NCBI GenBank assembly: GCA_947498985.1
Contig: CANMMF010000012.1
Location: 1 to 64,000 of the forward strand
Length of the DNA: 64,000 nt
Reading direction: 5' to 3'
Source: an uncultured Paracoccaceae bacterium
GTDB lineage: Bacteria; Pseudomonadota; Alphaproteobacteria; Rhodobacterales; Rhodobacteraceae
Positions 17,237 to 34,129 of this stretch are shown here, in pieces (position 1 is the stretch's first letter; every line of letters begins with the position of its first letter). The notes under the pieces are model-generated. The model ran no database searches. It was not told the DNA's origin and worked only from the letters and a program-made list of their open reading frames with translations. The position numbers and the translations under genes were made by a program.

Positions 17237-18712
17237 TTATTCGTCTTCGGCAAGGCTCAGCGCCACAAAGCGCGGATCGCCCCCGCGGCGGACCAGAAGC
17301 AGGATCGACTTGCGACCCGCTTCCTTGGCCTCGTCGATGCGGTCTTCCAGATCGCCGAGGCTCAGAACGGCGCTCTGGCCCGCTTCGGTGATCAGATCGC
17401 CTGCGCGCAGACCCTTTTCATAGGCCTCCGACGTCTCGTCGACCGACATCACCGCAAGGCCCTTGGCATTGTCCGCCAGTTCGAGCTGCTCGCGGATCTC
17501 CTCGGTGAGCGGGCTCAGCGTCAGGCCCATCAGGTCCAGCGTCGACGGCTCCACCGGCGCGTCTTCGGTCTGGGCGGCGGGCACCGCGCGTTGGGCATCC
17601 TCGCGGCGGGTCAGCGTGACCAGCAGCGTTTCGGTCTGGCCATCGCGGTTGACCACGACGCGCACGGTCTTGCCGACCGGGCTGTTGGCCACGATGCGCA
17701 CCAGCTGGCGCGTGTCCTCGACCTCGCGCCCGTCAAAGGTCACGATCACGTCGCCCGCGAGCACGCCGGCCTCCTTGGCGGGGCCTTCCGGCACATCCGA
17801 CACAAGCGCGCCCTTGGCCTCTTCCAGCCCGAGCGCTTCGGCCACGTCCTCGTCCACGTCCTGGATCCGCACGCCAAGCCAGCCACGGCGGGTTTCGCCA
17901 AACTCCTGCAGCTGGTCGACCACGCGGGTCACCACGTTGGAGGCCATCGAGAAGCCGATGCCGATCGAGCCGCCATTGGGCGACAGGATCGCCGTGTTCA
18001 CGCCGATGACCTCGCCTTCCATGTTGAAGAGCGGACCGCCCGAGTTGCCCCGGTTGATCGCCGCGTCGGTCTGGATGTAGTCGTCATAGGTGCCGCTCAG
18101 CGCGCGGTTGCGGGCCGAGACGATGCCCGCGGAGACCGAAAAGCCCTGACCCAGCGGATTGCCCATGGCCATCACCCAGTCGCCCACGCGCGCGGTGTTG
18201 CTGTCGCCGAAAAGCACATAAGGCAGCGGGCGGTCGGCCTCGACCTTCAGCAGCGCGATATCGGTGTTGGGATCGGTGCCGATCAGCTCGGCGGGCAGCT
18301 CGAAGCCCTCGAAGAACTCGATGGTGATCTCGTCGGCGCCTTCGATCACGTGGTTGTTGGTGACGATGAAGCCATCTTCGGAGATGACAAAACCCGAGCC
18401 CAGCGCGGAGCTGCGGCGCGGACGGTCGCCACGATTGCCACGGTCCTGAAATTCGCGGAAGAAATCCTCGAACGGGGACCCTTCGGGCACGATGCCCTGC
18501 GGCCCGGTGCGGCCGGCGACGGTTGTGGATGTGGTAATGTTCACCACGGAGGGGCTGATGGTCTCGGCCAGATCGGCAAAGCTTTCCGGCGCGCCGCGCG
18601 CCTGCGCCATCAGGGATTGGGACACGATCAGGATCATCGACAGCGTCGTCAGCCAGAACAGACGTAACGGCGTCGCGTTTTCCCGTGCCAATGCAAGAGA
18701 TTGCGGTTTCAA
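17237..18712 (-). CDS. DegP/DegQ-type periplasmic serine protease (Do family)
   Basis: A 491-residue HtrA protease/chaperone acting on misfolded envelope proteins. The order is signal peptide (residues 17-39), trypsin-like domain with triad H121 (TNNHVIEG), D151 (NTDIALLKVE) and S224 (NRGNSGGPL), then two PDZ domains (about 265-350 and 395-480). The start is a TTG at 18712 with AAGGAG 8 nt upstream, as no ATG gives a full signal peptide. An out-of-frame ATG at 18755 has an even better ribosome-binding site. The gene ends in a clear terminator and stands alone, without hflKC. Confidence 0.92.
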   Translation of the reverse strand: MKPQSLALARENATPLRLFWLTTLSMILIVSQSLMAQARGAPESFADLAETISPSVVNITTSTTVAGRTGPQGIVPEGSPFEDFFREFQDRGNRGDRPRRSSALGSGFVISEDGFIVTNNHVIEGADEITIEFFEGFELPAELIGTDPNTDIALLKVEADRPLPYVLFGDSNTARVGDWVMAMGNPLGQGFSVSAGIVSARNRALSGTYDDYIQTDAAINRGNSGGPLFNMEGEVIGVNTAILSPNGGSIGIGFSMASNVVTRVVDQLQEFGETRRGWLGVRIQDVDEDVAEALGLEEAKGALVSDVPEGPAKEAGVLAGDVIVTFDGREVEDTRQLVRIVANSPVGKTVRVVVNRDGQTETLLVTLTRREDAQRAVPAAQTEDAPVEPSTLDLMGLTLSPLTEEIREQLELADNAKGLAVMSVDETSEAYEKGLRAGDLITEAGQSAVLSLGDLEDRIDEAKEAGRKSILLLVRRGGDPRFVALSLAEDE

Positions 18713-18779
18713 TTGGAACTCCTTCGTTCTCTGCCAGCAGCGTCGCGGCGCTCATGCGCGCGACCTCCTGCCTCCTCAC

Positions 18780-19334
18780 AAGTCAGTCTGTCAAAGATAG
18801 GTGCGCAGGCGCAACACCAAAGGCAGGAAATCCGGACCTCAAGGTTTTGTGACTGAAGGCGCCCGGAACCCCTGCGCGTGACGTTGCGTTTAGCAGCCTA
18901 TCGGCGATCTTTCTATCCAAGACTACCGCAAAACGCGTTTGCGTGCATCCGCGGTTCACCCGTCTGCACGGTGCGCGCCTTCGCCAACTGCTTTGGCGAG
19001 AGTTCCGTTGTCCTGACATTCGGGATGCCGCGCCCCGGTCATGGGCTGACCGACCCCTGGCTCATCAACGACGACGAGGACGCGCTGCGCTTCCGGTCCT
19101 TCATCACCGCCAGCGAGGCGCGCGACGGTTTGCTGCCACAAGCCGACATCTGCACTTGGCGAAGCGGCAATTGTGCCCGCATCACGCGCTGACAAGCAGA
19201 GGGCGACCGCGCGCAGACGCCGCCTGCGAGGCCCCCGGTTGCGCGCGCGCAAAGCACCGGATTTCGCCGCAGGAATGCCCGCAAATTTGCGCTTGACGTG
19301 AATGCATCTCAGCCGTAATCACCCCGCACGGTTT
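18780..19334. other. Gene-free stretch between degP-like gene and tRNA-Met
   Basis: Open frames exist on both strands but none shows a known domain, a plausible codon pattern or a ribosome-binding site. The degP promoter should lie near 18790-18900 on the minus strand, and the tRNA promoter just before 19335. No tRNA-derived attachment site or mobile-element remnant is visible. Confidence 0.5.
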
Positions 19335-19411
19335 GGCGGAGTAGCTCAGTTGGTTAGAGCAGCGGAATCATAATCCGCGTGTCGGGGGTTCAAGTCCCTC
19401 CTCCGCTACCA
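19335..19411 (+). tRNA. tRNA-Met (anticodon CAT, elongator type)
   Basis: The cloverleaf is complete: acceptor GGCGGAG with CTCCGCT (first pair G-U), D arm with AGTTGGTTA, anticodon stem GCGGA/TCCGC with loop ATCATAA (CAT), and a T arm with TTCAAGT. CCA is encoded. The standard acceptor pairing and lack of three G-C pairs below the anticodon loop argue against the initiator. An Ile-lysidine tRNA is a less likely reading. Confidence 0.9.
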
Positions 19412-19500
19412 CCTCATCCCACCCCCCGTTTCACTTCTGTTGCGTCACGCGCGGCTTTGCGTCTTTGTGGCCCCTGACAGCCACAGCGAGGAGCACCGCC

Positions 19501-19839
19501 ATGATAGAGCGCATCGAAACCGGCCAGCGGATGAGCAAGATCGTCAAGCATAACGGCGTGGCCTATCTTTGCGGACAGGTCGGCAGCGGCGACAGCGTGA
19601 CCGAGCAGACGCGGGAGTGTCTGGCGCGCGTTCAGGCGCTGCTCGAACAGGCCGGGTCCTCGCGTGACCAGATGCTGCAAGTGATCATCTGGCTGGCGGA
19701 TATGGCGGATTTTGCCGAGATGAATGCGGTCTGGGATGACTGGGTACCGGACGGCCATGCCCCCGCCCGCGCCTGCGGCGAGGCAAAGCTGGCACGGCCC
19801 GAACTGAAGGTTGAAATCATCGTCACGGCAGCCTGTTGA
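19501..19839 (+). CDS. RidA/YjgF family protein
   Basis: A 112-residue Rid-family protein. Members hydrolyse reactive enamine/imine intermediates from PLP enzymes. The family text [33 protein letters not shown] and the C-terminal [15 protein letters not shown] are present. The usual CGQV core is intact, but the Arg-containing active segment is replaced by LARPEL. The ATG at 19501 has a GAGGAGC site. Its stop overlaps the TTG start of the asparaginase gene, so both are probably made together in amide/amine metabolism. Confidence 0.88.
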   Translation: MIERIETGQRMSKIVKHNGVAYLCGQVGSGDSVTEQTRECLARVQALLEQAGSSRDQMLQVIIWLADMADFAEMNAVWDDWVPDGHAPARACGEAKLARPELKVEIIVTAAC

Positions 19840-20825
19840 ACACCAATGCACCCCGGCCGAGGATCCTTGCGCTGCATACCGGCGGCACAATCGGCATGGC
19901 GCGCGGACCGGAGGGGTTTGCCCCAAAGGCGGGGGTGGTCGAGGACATGTTGCGCGCGCTGGTCAGCGACGCTCCGGATATCGCGCAGGTCGACATCACA
20001 ACCCTCGCGCCGCTGATCGACAGCGCCAACGCCTCACCCGCCGACTGGCACCGGATCGCCTCGGGCATCCATGCCGCCTATCCGGACTATGACGGTTTTC
20101 TGGTCATCCATGGGACCGACACGATGGCCTATTCGGCGGCGGCGCTGTGTTTCGCGCTCGACGGGTTGGGCAAACCGGTGATCCTGACCGGGGCGATGCT
20201 GCCATTGACCGTTGAGGGCAGCGACGGGATGCGCAACCTGCGCGATGCGCTTGCCGCGGCACGTGATGCGCCGCCGGGGGTCTGGGTCCAGTTTGCCGGT
20301 CGGCGTCTGCATGGCGCGCGGGTGCGCAAGACCCATTCGCGGGCCTTCGACGGGTTCAATGCCGATGCCAGCGTCGTGCCGCCCCGGCTCGAGGGGCCGA
20401 CGCTTCGGCTGCATGCCCCGCAGCCCGCGCGCGTCGCGGTGCTCGCCGTGGCGCCCGGTGTGCCCGACGATTTCTTTGCCTATGCCGCCCGCAATTTTGA
20501 CGGGTTTGTGCTGCGCTGCTACGGCTCTGGCACCGCACCCGAGACGCCGGGCCTGCGCGCCGCGCTGAAAGAGGCGCAAGCCGCCGGGCACCCGGTGGTT
20601 GCGGTGAGCCAATGCCCCGAAGGCGGCATGGCGCTGGGAACCTACGCCGCTGCCGGGATCCTGCGGGACGGCGGAGTGATCGACGGGCGCGACATGACGG
20701 TGGAGGCGGCCTTTGCCAAGCTGATCTACACGCTTGCCTATAGCTCCGACCCCGGTACGCGGCGCGCGCGACTGCAAACCGCGCTCTGCGGTGAGCTTAC
20801 GCCAGAAGCCGCGCCAACCGCCTGA
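19836..20825 (+). CDS. L-asparaginase (type I-like, cytosolic)
   Basis: A 329-residue asparaginase/glutaminase family protein that hydrolyses L-asparagine to aspartate and ammonia. The two catalytic Thr motifs are present: ALHTGGTIG (T18) and IHGTDTMAY (T94, D95), and the strand LTGAMLPL before the Gly-rich turn. There is no signal peptide, consistent with the cytosolic type. The start is a TTG at 19836 inside TTGA overlapping the RidA stop. No ATG is available before the catalytic motif. Confidence 0.9.
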   Translation: MNTNAPRPRILALHTGGTIGMARGPEGFAPKAGVVEDMLRALVSDAPDIAQVDITTLAPLIDSANASPADWHRIASGIHAAYPDYDGFLVIHGTDTMAYSAAALCFALDGLGKPVILTGAMLPLTVEGSDGMRNLRDALAAARDAPPGVWVQFAGRRLHGARVRKTHSRAFDGFNADASVVPPRLEGPTLRLHAPQPARVAVLAVAPGVPDDFFAYAARNFDGFVLRCYGSGTAPETPGLRAALKEAQAAGHPVVAVSQCPEGGMALGTYAAAGILRDGGVIDGRDMTVEAAFAKLIYTLAYSSDPGTRRARLQTALCGELTPEAAPTA

Positions 20826-21018
20826 ACGCGGACCACGGATCGGCGCCCATTCGCGCAAACGCGTAAAATCCACGCAATCGCGCGCGCCCGATCCTGCAAA
20901 TTCTGTTGCCTAAGTGTCGCCCGCCGCCTATCTGCGCCGTTAACGCTAACAGCAACGCGCCGTTCCCCTTGAACTTCCCGCAAGGGCTGCGCATGCACGT
21001 CGCAAAAGGAGATTCTCC

Positions 21019-23415
<2,397 letters not shown>

Positions 23416-23483
23416 GACATAGCCGGTTTATCTCCGGGCGGTTGAAGCGCGCGCTGATTGACTTAGTGTAGACGTCTGGGAGA

Positions 23484-25682
23484 GTGAGCATGCAAGAGAT
23501 CGATCCGAAAGACGTCGCCGACCCCAATGCCCTGGCCAGCCTTGTCGCGGGACGGTTCGATGATCCGTTCGCGCTGCTCGGGCCGCACAGGAAAGGCCGC
23601 AGCCGCCATGTCACCGCCTTCGATCCCGGCGCCACCGCGCTTTCGGCGGTGGTGGCGGGCAAGGCGCATCCGTTGACCCCGCTCAAAGGGCTGAAGGGCG
23701 TGTTTCACGGCAAGGTGCCGGGCACCAAACCCTATCATCTGCGCGGCGAGGCGGAGGGCCAGAGCTGGGACATGGACGACCCCTACAGGTTCGGCCCGGT
23801 GCTCGGCAGGCTTGACGAATACCTTCTGGGCGAAGGCACGCACAAGCAGCTGTGGCACGTGCTGGGCGCACATGTCATGGAGCATGAAGGCACCAGGGGT
23901 ACACATTTTGCGGTCTGGGCGCCGAATGCGCGCCGGGTGTCGGTTGTGGGCGATTTCAACGCCTGGGACGGGCGCCGTTATGTCATGCGACGCAGAGGGG
24001 CGACGGGCGTGTGGGAGATCTTCCTGCCCGGCGTCGGCGACGGCACCGCCTATAAATACGAGGTCATGGGCGCGGGTGGCGAGCTGCACATGAAGGCCGA
24101 TCCGGTGGGCTTCGGATCGCAGCACCCGCCGGAGACCGCCAGCATCGTGCGCGACATCTCGGGCTATGGCTGGTCCGATCAGGGCTGGATGACCCGCCGC
24201 GAGGCCGCGCATCGCACCGACCAGCCGATCTCCGTCTACGAAGTGCAACTTGGCAGCTGGAAGCGCAAGGAAGGCGGGCGGCCGATCTCGTACCTGGAGG
24301 CCGCCGAGGAGCTTGTCGATTACGTCACCGACATGGGGTTCACGCATATCGAGCTGCTGCCGGTCTCCGAATATCCGTTTGACGGCTCCTGGGGCTATCA
24401 GCCCGTGGGCATGTACGCGCCGACGATCCGCTTTGGCCCGCCGCACGAGTTCCGCGATCTTGTGAACGCCGCGCACAAGTCGGGGCTAGGCATCCTGCTC
24501 GACTGGGTGCCGGGGCATTTTCCGACCGATGCGCACGGGCTCGGGCGGTTCGACGGCACCGCGCTATATGAACACGCCGACCCGCGCGAGGGCTTTCATC
24601 AGGACTGGAATACGCTCATCTACAATTACGGGCGCCGGGAGGTGATGAACTACCTCACCGCCAACGCCCTCTATTGGCTTGAGGAATACCATGTGGACGG
24701 GCTGCGGGTCGATGCCGTGGCCTCCATGCTCTACCGCGATTATTCGCGCAACGAGGGCGAATGGGTGCCAAACAAGGATGGCGGGCGCGAGAATTACGAA
24801 GCCATCGAGATGCTGCAGACGATGAACCGCGAAGCCTACGGCGCGCATCCCGGCATCATGACCGTGGCCGAGGAAAGCACCTCCTATCCCAAGGTGTCGC
24901 GCCCGATCTACGATGGCGGGCTGGGCTTCGGCTTCAAGTGGAACATGGGCTGGATGAACGATACGCTCGACTACATCCAGAAGGATCCGATCTACCGCCA
25001 GCATCATCACCACCAGATGACCTTCGGCATGCATTACGCGTTTTCCGAAAACTTCATCCTGCCGATCAGCCATGACGAGGTGGTGCATGGCAAAGGCGCG
25101 ATGGTCGCCAAGATGCCCGGCAACGCGTGGGAGAAATTCGCAAATCTGCGCGCCTATTACGGCTTCATGTGGGGGCATCCGGGCAAGAAGCTGCTCTTCA
25201 TGGGACAGGAATTCGCCCAGCGCCACGAGTGGAATCACAATTCCGAGATCGACTGGGCCTGCCTGGCCGATCCCGCCCATGCGGGCATGCAGTCGCTGGT
25301 GCGCGACCTCAACACGCTCTACCGCGACACTCCGGCCCTGCATAAGCACGATTGCGACCCCGAAGGTTTCCAGTGGATCGAGGCCAATGACGCCGCGCGC
25401 TCTGTCTATGCGTGGATCCGCAAGGGCGGCGCTGACGATCCGGAGGTGGTGGTGGTCTGCAACTTCACCCCGGTGGAGCGCACGGCCTACACGCTGGGCC
25501 TGCCCTCCGAAGGCCGTTGGCGCGAGGCGCTCAACACCGATGCCGAGATCTATGGCGGCGGCGCGCGCGGCAATATGGGCGGCGTGACCGCCAAGGCGGG
25601 CGACAGCCACGGCATGACGGCGCAGGCCGATGTGGTGCTGCCGCCGCTCTCGACGCTGATTTTCATCAAGGAGACGGACTGA
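23484..25682 (+). CDS. glgB: 1,4-alpha-glucan branching enzyme
   Basis: A 732-residue GH13 branching enzyme that makes alpha-1,6 branch points in glycogen. It has the N1 and CBM48 domains, then the TIM barrel. The catalytic nucleophile is D410 in [13 protein letters not shown] and the acid/base is E463 in [11 protein letters not shown]; the third Asp is in [11 protein letters not shown]. The CBM48 domain is seen in [20 protein letters not shown]. The length is standard for the long (E. coli-type) form. Confidence 0.97.
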   Translation: MSMQEIDPKDVADPNALASLVAGRFDDPFALLGPHRKGRSRHVTAFDPGATALSAVVAGKAHPLTPLKGLKGVFHGKVPGTKPYHLRGEAEGQSWDMDDPYRFGPVLGRLDEYLLGEGTHKQLWHVLGAHVMEHEGTRGTHFAVWAPNARRVSVVGDFNAWDGRRYVMRRRGATGVWEIFLPGVGDGTAYKYEVMGAGGELHMKADPVGFGSQHPPETASIVRDISGYGWSDQGWMTRREAAHRTDQPISVYEVQLGSWKRKEGGRPISYLEAAEELVDYVTDMGFTHIELLPVSEYPFDGSWGYQPVGMYAPTIRFGPPHEFRDLVNAAHKSGLGILLDWVPGHFPTDAHGLGRFDGTALYEHADPREGFHQDWNTLIYNYGRREVMNYLTANALYWLEEYHVDGLRVDAVASMLYRDYSRNEGEWVPNKDGGRENYEAIEMLQTMNREAYGAHPGIMTVAEESTSYPKVSRPIYDGGLGFGFKWNMGWMNDTLDYIQKDPIYRQHHHHQMTFGMHYAFSENFILPISHDEVVHGKGAMVAKMPGNAWEKFANLRAYYGFMWGHPGKKLLFMGQEFAQRHEWNHNSEIDWACLADPAHAGMQSLVRDLNTLYRDTPALHKHDCDPEGFQWIEANDAARSVYAWIRKGGADDPEVVVVCNFTPVERTAYTLGLPSEGRWREALNTDAEIYGGGARGNMGGVTAKAGDSHGMTAQADVVLPPLSTLIFIKETD

Positions 25683-25749
25683 CCGCGACGCGACCCACCA
25701 CGATGACCGCGAAACGCGGCTGAAGAACGAATTACTGGGAGGAAAACTT

Positions 25750-27015
25750 ATGGCGACCGAAAACAGCCGGCTGACAAACCGCTCCATGGCCTTTGTGCTG
25801 GCGGGCGGGCGAGGATCCCGCCTCAAGGAGCTCACCGACAGGCGCGTGAAACCCGCGGTCTATTTCGGCGGCAAGACCCGGATCGTGGATTTTGCGCTGT
25901 CCAACGCGCTCAATTCCGGCATCCGCAAGATGGCCATCGCCACCCAGTACAAGGCGCATTCGCTGATCCGGCACTGCCAGCGCGGCTGGAGCTTCTTCCG
26001 CGCCGAACGCAACGAGTTTCTCGACGTGCTGCCCGCCTCGCAGCGCTATGACGAGGCGATGTGGTATCGCGGCACCGCCGATGCGGTGGCCCAGAACATC
26101 GACATCGTCGACAGCTACGACGTCGATTACGTGCTGATCCTCGCGGGCGACCACATCTACAAGATGGATTATGAAAAGATGATCCGTCATCATGTGGAGG
26201 CGGATGCCGATGTGACCATCGGCTGCCTCACCGTGCCGCGTATGGAAGCCACCGCCTTTGGCGTGATGGCGGTGGATGAAAGCGACCGGATCACCAGCTT
26301 TCTGGAAAAGCCCGAAGATCCGCCGGGCACCCCGCACGATCCCGAAGTCGCCCTGGCGTCGATGGGCATCTATGTCTTCAAATGGTCTTTCCTGCGGGCG
26401 CTGCTGATCAACGACATGGAAGACGACAATTCCAGCCACGATTTCGGCAACGACATCATTCCGGACATCGTCAAGAACGGCAAGGCGCAGGCGCATCGCT
26501 TTACCGACAGCTGCGTGCGCTCCTCCAACGAGACCACCGCCTACTGGCGCGATGTCGGCACGGTGGATGCGTTCTGGAAGGCCAATATCGACCTCACGGA
26601 TTTCACGCCGGAACTCGACCTCTGGGACACCGAATGGCCGATCTGGACCTATTCCGAAAGCGTGCCGCCGGCGAAGTTCATCCATGACGAAGCCGACCGG
26701 CGCGGCAATGCGGTCTCCTCGCTGGTCTCTGGCGGCTGCATCATCTCGGGCACCGAAATCCGGCGCTCGCTGCTGTTCACGCAGGTGCACACCAATTCCT
26801 ATGCCAGCCTCGACGGCGCGGTGGTGCTGCCTTACGTCAATGTCGCGCGACATGCGCGGTTGAAAAACGTGGTGATTGACCGCGGCGTCCAGATCCCCGA
26901 AGGACTGGTGGTGGGCGAAGACCCCGAAGAAGATGCAAAGTGGTTCCGCGTCACCGATGGCGGAGTTACGCTGATCACCACCCCGATGCTGGAAAAGCGA
27001 GCCGCCGAAAAATGA
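25750..27015 (+). CDS. glgC: Glucose-1-phosphate adenylyltransferase
   Basis: A 421-residue ADP-glucose pyrophosphorylase that forms ADP-glucose from ATP and glucose-1-phosphate, the rate-limiting step of glycogen synthesis. The N-terminal motif [14 protein letters not shown], the substrate segment [11 protein letters not shown] and the C-terminal beta-helix are intact. Allosteric control by glycolytic intermediates is family knowledge. The ribosome-binding site is GGGAGG. The stop overlaps the glgA start by four bases. Confidence 0.97.
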   Translation: MATENSRLTNRSMAFVLAGGRGSRLKELTDRRVKPAVYFGGKTRIVDFALSNALNSGIRKMAIATQYKAHSLIRHCQRGWSFFRAERNEFLDVLPASQRYDEAMWYRGTADAVAQNIDIVDSYDVDYVLILAGDHIYKMDYEKMIRHHVEADADVTIGCLTVPRMEATAFGVMAVDESDRITSFLEKPEDPPGTPHDPEVALASMGIYVFKWSFLRALLINDMEDDNSSHDFGNDIIPDIVKNGKAQAHRFTDSCVRSSNETTAYWRDVGTVDAFWKANIDLTDFTPELDLWDTEWPIWTYSESVPPAKFIHDEADRRGNAVSSLVSGGCIISGTEIRRSLLFTQVHTNSYASLDGAVVLPYVNVARHARLKNVVIDRGVQIPEGLVVGEDPEEDAKWFRVTDGGVTLITTPMLEKRAAEK

Positions 27016-28418
27016 TCCCCGTCCTCTCCGTCACCTCCGAATGTGTGCCGCTGGTCAAAACCGGCGGGCTTGCGGATGTGGCGGGGGCACTGCCCGGCGC
27101 CCTTGCCGGGCACGGGGTCGAGATGCGCACCCTGCTGCCGGGCTATCCGTCGGTGATGAAGGCGCAACCCGACGCGACAGAGGTCGTGCAGATCGAGAAT
27201 TACTTTGGCGGCACGGCGAAGATCCGGCGCGGATCGCTGGGCGAGGCGGTACTCTACATCCTCGACGCGCCGCATCTCTTTGACCGCGACGGCTCGATCT
27301 ATCTGGGCCCGGACGGGCGCGACTGGTCTGACAACCCTATCCGCTTTGCCGCGCTTTCGAACGCGGCGGCACTGATCGCCGCAAAGGGGCTCGACGGCTG
27401 GCGGCCGCAGATCGTGCATATGCATGATTGGCAGGCCGCTTTGACCCCGGTCTATCTGCGGCAGATGGGTGTTCAGGATGTGCGCAGCCTGCTCACGATC
27501 CACAACATCGCCTTTCAGGGCATCGCCCCGCCCGATCTCATGGGCCGGATGGGGCTCGAGCCGCAGGGCTTCACCCGCGACGGGTTCGAATATTGGGGGC
27601 GGATCAGCGCGCTCAAAGCCGGGATTGTCTATGCCGACAAGGTCTCCACCGTGTCGCCGACCTATGCGCGCGAGCTGATGCGCGAAGAGTTCGGCATGGG
27701 CCTGCAGGGCGTTTTGAGCGACCGCGGCGGCGATTTTCTGGGCATTCTCAACGGCATCGACGAAGAGGTCTGGCGCCCGCCCTACAAGGCCCCCACCGGC
27801 AAGGCCAAGCTGAAAGCCGCCCTGCGCGCGGAGTTCGACCTGCCTGAGGCCAACGGCCCGCTCTGCGTGGTGATCTCGCGGCTAACGGCACAAAAGGGGC
27901 TCGATCTGCTGCTTGACGCGCTGCCCAGCCTTCTGGGCAATGACGGCCAGCTTGCCTTGCTGGGCTCCGGCGATGGTCGGCTTGAGCAGCAATACCGCGA
28001 GGCGGCGGCGCGTCACAAAGGCGTGGCGGTGCATGTGGGTTACGACGAGGCGCTGTCGCACCGGATGATCGAGGGCGCCGACGCGATCCTCGTGCCGTCG
28101 CGCTTCGAGCCTTGCGGTCTGACCCAGCTTTACGGTCTGCGCTACGGCACGCTGCCGGTGGTTGCCGCAACCGGCGGGCTGGCGGACACGGTGATCGACG
28201 CCAACCCCGCCGCGCTCGCCCGCGGCGTCGCAACCGGCATCCAGTTTCATCCGGTGACCGCGCAGGCGCTCTCTGCCGCGCTGGAGCAGCTCTGCGCGCT
28301 CTACCGAAACCCCAAGGTCTGGGCCAGGTGTACGCGCAACGCGATGGCCCAGCCGGTGGGCTGGGAAAGCTCTGCCGGGGAATACGCCGCGCTCTTCGAG
28401 GCGATGACCGCCGGATGA
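27012..28418 (+). CDS. glgA: Glycogen synthase (ADP-glucose type)
   Basis: A 468-residue GT5 glycosyltransferase that elongates alpha-1,4-glucan from ADP-glucose. The nucleotide-sugar motif KTGGL (K16-L20), the GIDEEVW turn and the C-terminal [20 protein letters not shown] are present. The start is in the ATGA overlap with glgC and the stop in an ATGA overlap with glgX, so expression is tightly coupled. Confidence 0.97.
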   Translation: MIPVLSVTSECVPLVKTGGLADVAGALPGALAGHGVEMRTLLPGYPSVMKAQPDATEVVQIENYFGGTAKIRRGSLGEAVLYILDAPHLFDRDGSIYLGPDGRDWSDNPIRFAALSNAAALIAAKGLDGWRPQIVHMHDWQAALTPVYLRQMGVQDVRSLLTIHNIAFQGIAPPDLMGRMGLEPQGFTRDGFEYWGRISALKAGIVYADKVSTVSPTYARELMREEFGMGLQGVLSDRGGDFLGILNGIDEEVWRPPYKAPTGKAKLKAALRAEFDLPEANGPLCVVISRLTAQKGLDLLLDALPSLLGNDGQLALLGSGDGRLEQQYREAAARHKGVAVHVGYDEALSHRMIEGADAILVPSRFEPCGLTQLYGLRYGTLPVVAATGGLADTVIDANPAALARGVATGIQFHPVTAQALSAALEQLCALYRNPKVWARCTRNAMAQPVGWESSAGEYAALFEAMTAG

Positions 28419-30497
28419 CGCAATCGCCCGTTCTGGAAGGCCGCGCCAGCCCGCTTGGCGCCACGTTCGACGGCGACGGGGTGAATTTCGCGGTGTTTTC
28501 GGAACATGCGACGCGGGTCACGCTGTGCCTTTTCGATGCCGACGGCAAGACAGAGACCCAGCGCATCGATCTGCCGGAACGTGACGGCGATGTCTGGCAC
28601 GGCTATATCCCCGGGCTGCGTCCGGGCCAGATGTACGGCATCCGCGCCGAAGGGCCTTACGCGCCCTCGCAGGGGCACCGTTTCAACTACAACAAGCTGC
28701 TGATCGACCCTTATGCCAAGCGGCTGACCGGCCATCCCACCTGGCACGACGCGCTGATGGGCTACACCGTGGGCGACGCGGCCCGCGATCTGAGTTTCGA
28801 CACCCGCGACAGCGCGCGTTACATGCCGCGCTGCGTGGTCGAGGATCCGTCCTTTGCCTGGGGAGAGGACACTGCTCCGCGCACCCCGGTCGCCGAGACG
28901 ATCATCTACGAGGCGCATACCAAGGGTATCACGCAACTCGCCCCCGGCATCGAGCATCCCGGCAGCTTTCTGGGTCTCGCCTCCGACCCGATGCTGGAGC
29001 ATCTCACCGATCTTGGCATCACCGCGCTGGAATTGCTGCCGGTGCATGCGTTTCTGAACGACCGCTTTCTGGTGGAGAAGGCCCTCACCAATTACTGGGG
29101 CTACCAGTCGCTGGGCTTTTTCGCGCCCGACCCCCGCTACCTCGCCAATGCCGAGATCGCGGAATTCCAGCACATGGTCGCGCGGATGCACAGCGCGGGC
29201 ATCGAGGTCTATCTCGACGTGGTCTACAACCACAGCGGCGAAGGCACCGAGATGGGGCCGACGCTGGCCTTTCGCGGGCTCGACAACCGCAGCTACTACC
29301 GGCTGGCCGACGACCCGCGCTATTACGTGAACGACACCGGCACCGGCAACACGCTGAACCTCGATCATCCAATGGTGCTGCGAATGGTGCTGGATTCACT
29401 GCGCTACTGGGTCGAGACCATGCATGTGGACGGGTTCCGCTTTGACCTCTGCTCGACGCTGGGGCGCACGCCGCATGGCTTCGACCGGGGGGCTGCATTC
29501 TTCGATGCAATCCGGCAGGATCCGGTGCTGACCGACGTCAAGCTCATCGCCGAGCCCTGGGATATCGGCCCCGGCGGCTATCAGGTTGGCGGCTTTCCAC
29601 CGCCCTTTCTGGAGTGGAACGACAAGTATCGCGACGGCATCCGCCGGTTCTGGCGCGGCGATGCCGGGCATGTGCCGGTGCTGGCAGACCGCCTGACCGG
29701 CTCTGCCCTGCAATTCGATCATTCCGGCAGGCCCGCCACAACGTCGGTCAATTTCGTGACCGCCCATGACGGCTTCACGCTGATGGACACGGTCAGCTAC
29801 AAAGAAAAGCACAACCACGCCAATGGCGAGGACAATCGCGACGGCCATGGCGAGAACTTCTCGGACAATATGGGCCATGAAGGCCCCACGACCGACCCCA
29901 CGCTGCGCCGCGCCCGCGCGCTGCGGCGGCGCAATCTGCTGGCCACGGTGCTCTTGTCGCAGGGCACGCCGATGCTGCTGGCGGGCGATGAGCTGGGCAA
30001 CAGCCAGGGCGGCAACAACAACGCCTATTGTCAGGACAACGCCACAGGCTGGGTCACCTGGGACGGTGCCGACCCCGAATTTCTGAGCTTCGTCAAGCGG
30101 CTGATCGCCTTTCGCAAGGCGCATCCGATCCTGCGCCAGAAGCGCTTTCTGCATTCGCGCGAACGGGCCACCGACGGGCAGGAGGATCTGTTCTGGCGCC
30201 GTGCCGATGGCGCGCCGATGACCGATGCGGACTGGACCGCGCCCGAGCTGCGCACGCTCTGCGCCGAGATGCGCATGGCCTCCGACACGCCGCCCTACGC
30301 GCAGACAGAAGCAGCTCTGTTCCTGGTCTTCAACGCCGGTGGCAGTGTCATGGTCAAGCTGCCGGAGCCGCCCGCCGGCTGGCACTGGCGGCTCGGGCTC
30401 GACAGCGCGCGGCCCTCGGCCCAACCCGGCCGCATCGACCGGCGTCTGCTGTCCGCCGCCGCCGACAGCGTCATCGCGCTGGAACTGGAGCGCGGCA

Positions 30498-30505
<8 letters not shown>
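28415..30505 (+). CDS. glgX: Glycogen debranching enzyme
   Basis: A 696-residue GH13 isoamylase-type enzyme that cuts alpha-1,6 branches from phosphorylase-limit dextrin. It has the CBM48 module, then the TIM barrel with nucleophile D344 (DGFRFDLCSTLGR) and acid/base E380 (LIAEPWDIGPGGYQVG). The conserved TAHDGFTLMD supplies the third acid. It overlaps malQ by eight bases (30498-30505). Fits with glgP and malQ in glycogen degradation. Confidence 0.96.
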
Positions 30506-33985
<3,480 letters not shown>

Positions 33986-34045
33986 CACACAACCCGGAAC
34001 ACATCGCAAGAGCGCCCCGGCCCCCGCTTCATCTTGCCGGTACAT

Positions 34046-34103
34046 CTCGGGGGGTCCGGGGGGCGAGCCCCCCGGCGGATCGGATCGCCGAAGGCGATCC
34101 GAA
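34046..34103 (+). repeat. Double-hairpin repeat at the pgm/speE convergence
   Basis: Two strong hairpins sit in tandem: 34056-34063 with 34068-34075 (8 bp, loop CGAG), and 34081-34089 with 34093-34101 (9 bp, loop GAA), ending GAAACCCC. The layout resembles the elements at 1321-1382 and 14716-14772, but lacks the AGTATTT tail. Its place between convergent genes suits a bidirectional terminator. Confidence 0.6.
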
Positions 34104-34129
34104 ACCCCTTCCGGCCGACAGAAGCTCCG

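Noticed and set aside
18878-19192. Open frames in the gap before tRNA-Met
   Set aside because: No ribosome-binding site, no family, and biased composition. The frames on the opposite strand are equally open.
20939-20950. GTTAACGCTAAC upstream of glgP as a defined operator
   Set aside because: The inverted repeat is short and no regulator gene is adjacent. It is mentioned with glgP but not claimed as a site.
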